Shown here piece by piece: positions 59,946-64,000 of a stretch of DNA of 64,000 nucleotides. Source of the DNA: Amycolatopsis xylanica (lineage in GTDB: Bacteria > Actinomycetota > Actinomycetes > Mycobacteriales > Pseudonocardiaceae); the NCBI RefSeq assembly GCF_900107045.1, contig NZ_FNON01000002.1, positions 248,001-312,000 on the forward strand, read 5' to 3'. Both the position numbers and the translations under genes were made by a program. Under the pieces are notes generated by a model, which did no database searches, was not told the DNA's origin, and saw only the letters and a program-made list of their open reading frames with translations. Every line of letters begins with the position of its first letter. Positions within the stretch are counted from its first letter, which is position 1.

Positions 59946-62900
59946 TCAGCGATGTGTGTGAATGTTCTCGCCGAGCGCGATGCTGAAATCGTGCCACTTG
60001 GAATCGGCGGCGTACTCGTTCAGCCAGTCAGGGGCTGCCGGGTCATTCACCTTACCGGTCACCTGCACCACGAGCATTCCTTGACTGTTCTGGAAGAACC
60101 GGAATTCCACCACCGAGCCGGCGCCGTCGAAATGACCGTCCTGCGCGATGAAGTAGAAGCCCTGCCATTTCCCGTTGACCAGCGGCAGGTCATAGGCCCT
60201 GACCGGCGCGTCCTGGCAGATGAAGCCGAGGTACGGCAGGCAGGCCGACAGCTGGATCTGCTCGCCGGGTGCCGGATAGTGGGCCGGTGCCCCGTCGATC
60301 GGGAAACTGCAGTTGAAGCAGCGCATGAGTTCCCGCCGGACATCCTCCGCCGTCGTGTAGTACAGCGGCAGGTTGTCCTTCGTCTCGACCAGGTGTCCCA
60401 CGGTGTAGAGCTCGCGGATATTGCTTCCGGGTTGCCCCGCCTTGCGCCGTTCTTCCTCCGCCCGTTCGATTTCCGCGCGGGCTCGGGCCTCAGCGTCATC
60501 CGCCTGCTTCTGCGCGTCCCTCGCCGAAGCGAGCGCGTTCTTCGCCGCTTCGGCCGCGCCTTCGGCGTGCCGCTGCGCGCTGTCCGCCGCGGCGGTCGCC
60601 GCCGCCGCTTCGGATTCGGCACGGCTGGCCGCGCCCTGTGCCGCTGCCGCGTCGGCCGCGGCGGCGTTGGCCGCGGAACGGGCGATGGACGCGTCCCGCG
60701 TCGCGGCGGCGGCGTTGCGGCCCGCGATGGCCGCGTCGTTGTTCGCCGCGTTGGCCGCGCGGCGAGCCAGGATGGCGTCCTGGCGTGCCTGCGCGTCGGC
60801 CTGGCCCGCACGGGACGAAGCCGCCCTGGCCGCGGCGCCGTCCACCGCGGCCTCGGCAGCAGACTGCTGGGCGTCCGCCGCAGCCCTGGCCGCGTCGGCC
60901 GAGGACTTGGCCGCCGCGGCCGCCGCCTCGAAAGCGGGCTTGACCTCGGCGGCGGCGCGTGCGGCCGCGTCGGCAGCCGCCTTCGCCGCGGCCAATGCCT
61001 CGTCGGCACGCTGCCTGGCGGCCGCCGCCTGCTCGGCGCCGACGGCGGTGGCCTGGTTGGCCACCCGCGTCACGAAGTCGGCGCCGATGTCCTCATTCGT
61101 GTAAGGCGCGACGATGACGATCGCGGTGTTGGCCGGATCGGTGATCGCCTGCGAGGACGCCTTCGCCGCCGAAGCCGCCTGAACGGCCAGACTCGCCTGC
61201 GTGGCGGCGGAAACGGCTTCAGTCGACGCCGCGTCGGCCTCGGCCTTGGTCCGTTCGGCCGCCTGAAGTGATTGCAGCGCCTCGGAAGCCGCCTGTTCGG
61301 CCAGCGCGGTCGCGGAGCGCGCCGCTTCGGCAGCCTGGGTCTCGTTCGCGGTCGCGTCAGCCGCCGCGGCCTCCGCTTCCATGGCCGCGCGATGCGTCGC
61401 CGCGGCTTCCGCCTCGGCCACCCGCGCGGCCTGGTTCGCCCTCGCGGCCGCCGCCGCGGCCGCCGCTGCCGCCGCACGGGCCCGAGCCGCGGCCCGGCCC
61501 GCCTCGGTGGCAGCCGAGCGAGCGCCCGCCGCCGCACCACTGGCGACGTTGGCCGCGTTGCGTGCCGCGCCGGCCGCGTTGTTCGCCGCACCCGCGTCGG
61601 ACCTGGCACGGTTCGCCGCGTCCTGCGCCGCACGCTCGTTCGCGGTGCCACGCGCCGACGCCGCGAGTGATTCCAGCGACCTGGCCCTGGCTTCCTTCGC
61701 GTCGTTCTGGTGGTTCGCCACCGCGGCCGCGTTACGCGCGTTGGCCGCGTTCTGCTCTTCGCGCCTGGCGTTGGTCTCGGCCTGCGCCGAGATCGCGTCC
61801 TGCTGGTCGGCGCTCTGCCTGGCCGCCGTCGCGATCGAGGCCTGGTAGTCCGCCTGGCCACGCGCGGCATGCGCGACGGCCGCCTGCTGCTGCGCCCGTG
61901 CCCGGGCCGCCGCCGCCACCGCGCGCTGCTGCTCCGCCACACGGCGAGCCGCCGCGGCCTTCGCCGCTTCGTTCTCGGCCACGATCCGCGCGTTGCGGGT
62001 GCGTTCGGCGGCAGCCCAAGCACGCGCTTCGGCGGCTTCGGCGGCCTGGCGCGCTGCCTTGGTACGAGCGGCCGCGTCCCTCGCCGCGTCGGCCTGAACC
62101 CTGGCGGCTTCGGCGATCTTGGCCGCGGCGCGGGCGTGCTCCTCGGCGTGCTCGCGCCACTTCACCGCCTCGGCCGCGTGCCGCTCGGCCTCCTCCTGCG
62201 CGTTGCGCGCCGCGTCGGTGAACGCGGTCGCGTCGATGGCGTGCGACGCCGTCTCGGCGGCGAGCTGCGCGGCGCGACCGGCCTCGGCCATGCCCTGCGC
62301 CATGGTCGCCCACTGCACGCCGTAGGTCAGCCCGGTGTCGACGAGGATGTCGGCCTGCACCTTCGCCTGCGCGGAAGCCTGCTGCGCGTCGGCCGCGGCC
62401 TGCTGCGCGTACCCGAGCTGCCGGGCGACCTCGGCCTTCACGCCATTGAACGCGTCGGCCGGGTGCTGCCCGCCCGCCTTGTTCGCCGCCAGGATCTGCG
62501 CGGCCTTGCGCGCCTCGTTCCCCGCCAGCACCAAGGCGTTCGACGAACGCTGCAGCGCGCGAATCCCGTTGCCGTGCGCGATCATCAGCTGACGCCGTGC
62601 CTCGGCGGCCCGCGCGGCCTTCTTGGCCAGCTCGGACAGTTGCTCCGCGGCTTTCTGCCGTTCTTCTTCGTCCTTGAGGAACTGCTCGCGCGCGTCAGCG
62701 TCCTTCTTGGCCGCGACGAGATACCCGTTCGCGAGGAAGTCCGCGATCGCGCCGTCGCCGGCGGCGAGCGCGGCCTGCGCCGCCTTCTTCACCTCGGGGC
62801 CCGCGACGCCGACGAGCATCTCGACCCGCGAGCGGTTCTGCGCGGCGAGATCGGCGATCCCCTGCGTCACCTGCGCGTCACGCTGCTCGGCGATCTGCTT

Positions 62901-63374
62901 GCCGTACAACAGGAACTGCGCGCGGTCGGTGTCCGTTCCGGCGAGCACCCTGTCCACTTCGGACCGCAGGTACGGCCCGCCGGTGCCACGCAGCGGCTCG
63001 ATCTTGGCCCGGTCCTGGCGTGCCTGCTCGGCCTTGCGGGCGGCCGCCTTCTGCTTGGCGATGTCCAAGCCGGTGTCGAGGAAGTCCATGATGGCCTGAC
63101 GGCCACCTGCCAGCGCCGCGGCAGCCGCTTCCCTGACTTCGATGTCGTCGGCCAGCTCCGCGTTGTCCGCGACGATCTGGCGGAACCTCGGGTCGCCGAG
63201 ATCCGGCAAACCCGTTGAGCCGTCCCAGATCGGGGTCGGCTGCGGTCCGGGATCGTCGGCTGGCGCGGCGGCGAGCGCGGGCACCGCCGCTGCCGCCGCG
63301 GGCTGCACGATCCCGCCTAGTAGTGCGAAGGCCAGCGAGGCCATCACGATTCTTCGTAACGGTCTGAAGCTCAT
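59946..63374 (-). CDS. Polymorphic-toxin-like exported protein 2 (same stalk, different tip)
   Basis: 1142 residues, ATG at 63374 behind GGGGG. The signal peptide, ALF repeats and Ala-rich stalk run to about residue 980 in register with protein 1. The last 163 residues are unrelated to the tip of protein 1: four cysteines (RCFNCSFP, LSACLPYLGFICQD), a beta-rich part (KWQGFYFIAQDGHFDGAGSV, EFRFFQNSQGMLVVQVTGKV) and an end with histidines (KWHDFSIALGENIHTHR). The cysteines suggest disulfides outside the cell. No immunity-like gene is coupled to it. The tip could be a toxin, an inhibitor or a recognition domain. Confidence 0.75.
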   Translation of the reverse strand: MSFRPLRRIVMASLAFALLGGIVQPAAAAAVPALAAAPADDPGPQPTPIWDGSTGLPDLGDPRFRQIVADNAELADDIEVREAAAAALAGGRQAIMDFLDTGLDIAKQKAAARKAEQARQDRAKIEPLRGTGGPYLRSEVDRVLAGTDTDRAQFLLYGKQIAEQRDAQVTQGIADLAAQNRSRVEMLVGVAGPEVKKAAQAALAAGDGAIADFLANGYLVAAKKDADAREQFLKDEEERQKAAEQLSELAKKAARAAEARRQLMIAHGNGIRALQRSSNALVLAGNEARKAAQILAANKAGGQHPADAFNGVKAEVARQLGYAQQAAADAQQASAQAKVQADILVDTGLTYGVQWATMAQGMAEAGRAAQLAAETASHAIDATAFTDAARNAQEEAERHAAEAVKWREHAEEHARAAAKIAEAARVQADAARDAAARTKAARQAAEAAEARAWAAAERTRNARIVAENEAAKAAAARRVAEQQRAVAAAARARAQQQAAVAHAARGQADYQASIATAARQSADQQDAISAQAETNARREEQNAANARNAAAVANHQNDAKEARARSLESLAASARGTANERAAQDAANRARSDAGAANNAAGAARNAANVASGAAAGARSAATEAGRAAARARAAAAAAAAAAARANQAARVAEAEAAATHRAAMEAEAAAADATANETQAAEAARSATALAEQAASEALQSLQAAERTKAEADAASTEAVSAATQASLAVQAASAAKASSQAITDPANTAIVIVAPYTNEDIGADFVTRVANQATAVGAEQAAAARQRADEALAAAKAAADAAARAAAEVKPAFEAAAAAAKSSADAARAAADAQQSAAEAAVDGAAARAASSRAGQADAQARQDAILARRAANAANNDAAIAGRNAAAATRDASIARSAANAAAADAAAAQGAASRAESEAAAATAAADSAQRHAEGAAEAAKNALASARDAQKQADDAEARARAEIERAEEERRKAGQPGSNIRELYTVGHLVETKDNLPLYYTTAEDVRRELMRCFNCSFPIDGAPAHYPAPGEQIQLSACLPYLGFICQDAPVRAYDLPLVNGKWQGFYFIAQDGHFDGAGSVVEFRFFQNSQGMLVVQVTGKVNDPAAPDWLNEYAADSKWHDFSIALGENIHTHR

Positions 63375-63394
63375 TACGCCCCCAGGCGTGGAAA

Positions 63395-63434
63395 AGGGGA
63401 CCCGGTGCCCGGTTCGCCGAGCACCGGGTCCCCT
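63395..63434 (-). terminator. Terminator of the right-edge LGFP gene
   Basis: A 14-bp perfect stem (63395-63408 with 63421-63434; AGGGGACCCGGTGC) and 12-nt loop, 17 nt past the stop at 63451. Confidence 0.8.
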
Positions 63435-63450
63435 CGTTCAATGGGTGAGG

Positions 63451-64000
63451 TTAGACGCGGTAGTCCCACGTACGGCCACCGTTGGCCGGATCGTGGTCGA
63501 TATTGCCGAACTGGAAGGTGCTGCGGCGCAGGGTGCCGGCAGGCGACTCGTCCGTGGTCGGGAACCCGAGGTACGAGTTCTCCCAGCCGAGCTTCTGCCA
63601 GTGGTCACGGATGGCGCCGTAGACCATGTGCGCGCCGGTGGACTGGCTCCAGTAGATCGAGAGGCCGTTCTCGAAGTGCTGGAACGCACCCGGCTTGTTC
63701 GGCGTGCCCCACGAGTCGTCGATCGGCAGCCTGGCCTTGTAGCCGAGCGAAGCCTTGTACTTCTCGAGGATCGGGCCCCAGACGTACTTGGCGCCCGTCG
63801 CCTGGCTCCAGTAGGTGGTCGCGTTGGCGAACTCACGGAACCGGACCGGGCCGTCGACCACCTCGCCCGCCTTCGGGTTGCCCACGAAGCTGCGGAACGC
63901 GTCGTCGTTGTACCAGCGCAGCATGATCGGCGTGGTGATGTTCGGGTCGGGGTCGACCACGTTCCACGTGGCGTCGGCCTTGTAGACGTCGAGGTTGCCG
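63451..64000 (-). CDS. AbfB/LGFP exported protein, N-terminus beyond right edge
   Basis: 183 residues are visible, the C-terminal end of a larger protein; the frame is open to the window edge. The first visible residues (NLDVYKADATWNVVDPDPN) match the end of an AbfB domain. They are followed by a linker with RWYNDDAF as in the 675-aa copies, then LGFP repeats with an almost literal YLGFPTTDE and QSTGAHMVYGAIRDHW. It is a more distant relative of the proteins at 49928 and 52179. It lies 77 nt upstream of toxin-like protein 2 with a terminator between. Confidence 0.8.
   Translation of the reverse strand, partial: GNLDVYKADATWNVVDPDPNITTPIMLRWYNDDAFRSFVGNPKAGEVVDGPVRFREFANATTYWSQATGAKYVWGPILEKYKASLGYKARLPIDDSWGTPNKPGAFQHFENGLSIYWSQSTGAHMVYGAIRDHWQKLGWENSYLGFPTTDESPAGTLRRSTFQFGNIDHDPANGGRTWDYRV

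Noticed and set aside
55593-62221. Many long Ala-, Arg- and Pro-rich frames inside the two stalk regions
   Set aside because: Repeated GCC/GCG alanine codons keep every frame open; only one frame gives signal peptide, ALF repeats and coupled starts.

Overview
The window reads as chromosomal DNA of a high-G+C actinomycete, most likely from the Pseudonocardiaceae (Amycolatopsis/Lentzea-like). The clues are the strong G/C bias at third codon positions, GTG and TTG starts, apparently leaderless promoters, twin-arginine exported proteins, an LAxTG sortase signal, LGFP/AbfB/ALF-repeat exoproteins and perfect intergenic hairpins. The genus is an inference. I see no insertion sequence, integrase, CRISPR array or origin.

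Layout. 1-5.3 kb: a leftward operon for aerobic benzoate use through benzoyl-CoA epoxidation (boxC, boxB, benzoate-CoA ligase, then an amidohydrolase cut by the left edge). 5.3-11.1 kb: a small membrane protein, a GH3 glucosidase with its sugar transporter and a divergent TetR regulator, then a MarR/DUF1579 pair sharing a 28-bp palindrome. 11.2-15.6 kb: an ABC exporter-type protein, a WS/DGAT acyltransferase and an alpha/beta hydrolase. 15.7-19.8 kb: two hydratase/decarboxylase paralogues, a compact ATPase-LuxR regulator and a divergent VOC protein, which may form a meta-cleavage module, plus two small genes. 19.9-25.7 kb: a phospholipase-C-like enzyme coupled to an NHL-repeat protein, an IclR regulator with lactate permease, and a small secreted protein whose ribosome binding site is buried in a 17-bp hairpin. 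25.8-30.1 kb: a nuclease-like protein, a PPOX protein, tandem PIG-L deacetylases, a 0.9-kb gene-poor stretch and a 61-aa gene. 30.2-35.1 kb: tRNA-Thr overlapping the end of phoD, two lipoproteins and a divergent Tat-exported DyP peroxidase.

35.2-49.8 kb: a 2382-residue, sortase-anchored SdrD/Cna-B-type surface protein with 13 near-identical repeats, a ThrE-type exporter, trehalose-phosphate synthase, a trehalose-phosphatase/GH15 fusion, three consecutive hairpins, and a MoaD-like/BNR-propeller pair.

49.9-64 kb is the most unusual part: a leftward block of exported ALF-repeat proteins. Two large proteins share an Ala-rich stalk of about 980 residues but end in unrelated tips of about 257 and 163 residues, the layout of polymorphic toxins. 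The first is joined without a gap to a candidate immunity gene. Interleaved are two 675-aa paralogues (and the end of a third related protein) combining, in the complete copies, ALF-like repeats with AbfB arabinofuranose-binding and LGFP cell-wall-binding domains. The block looks like a kin-recognition or contact-toxin system aimed at, or tethered to, an arabinogalactan-type envelope. That role is inference.
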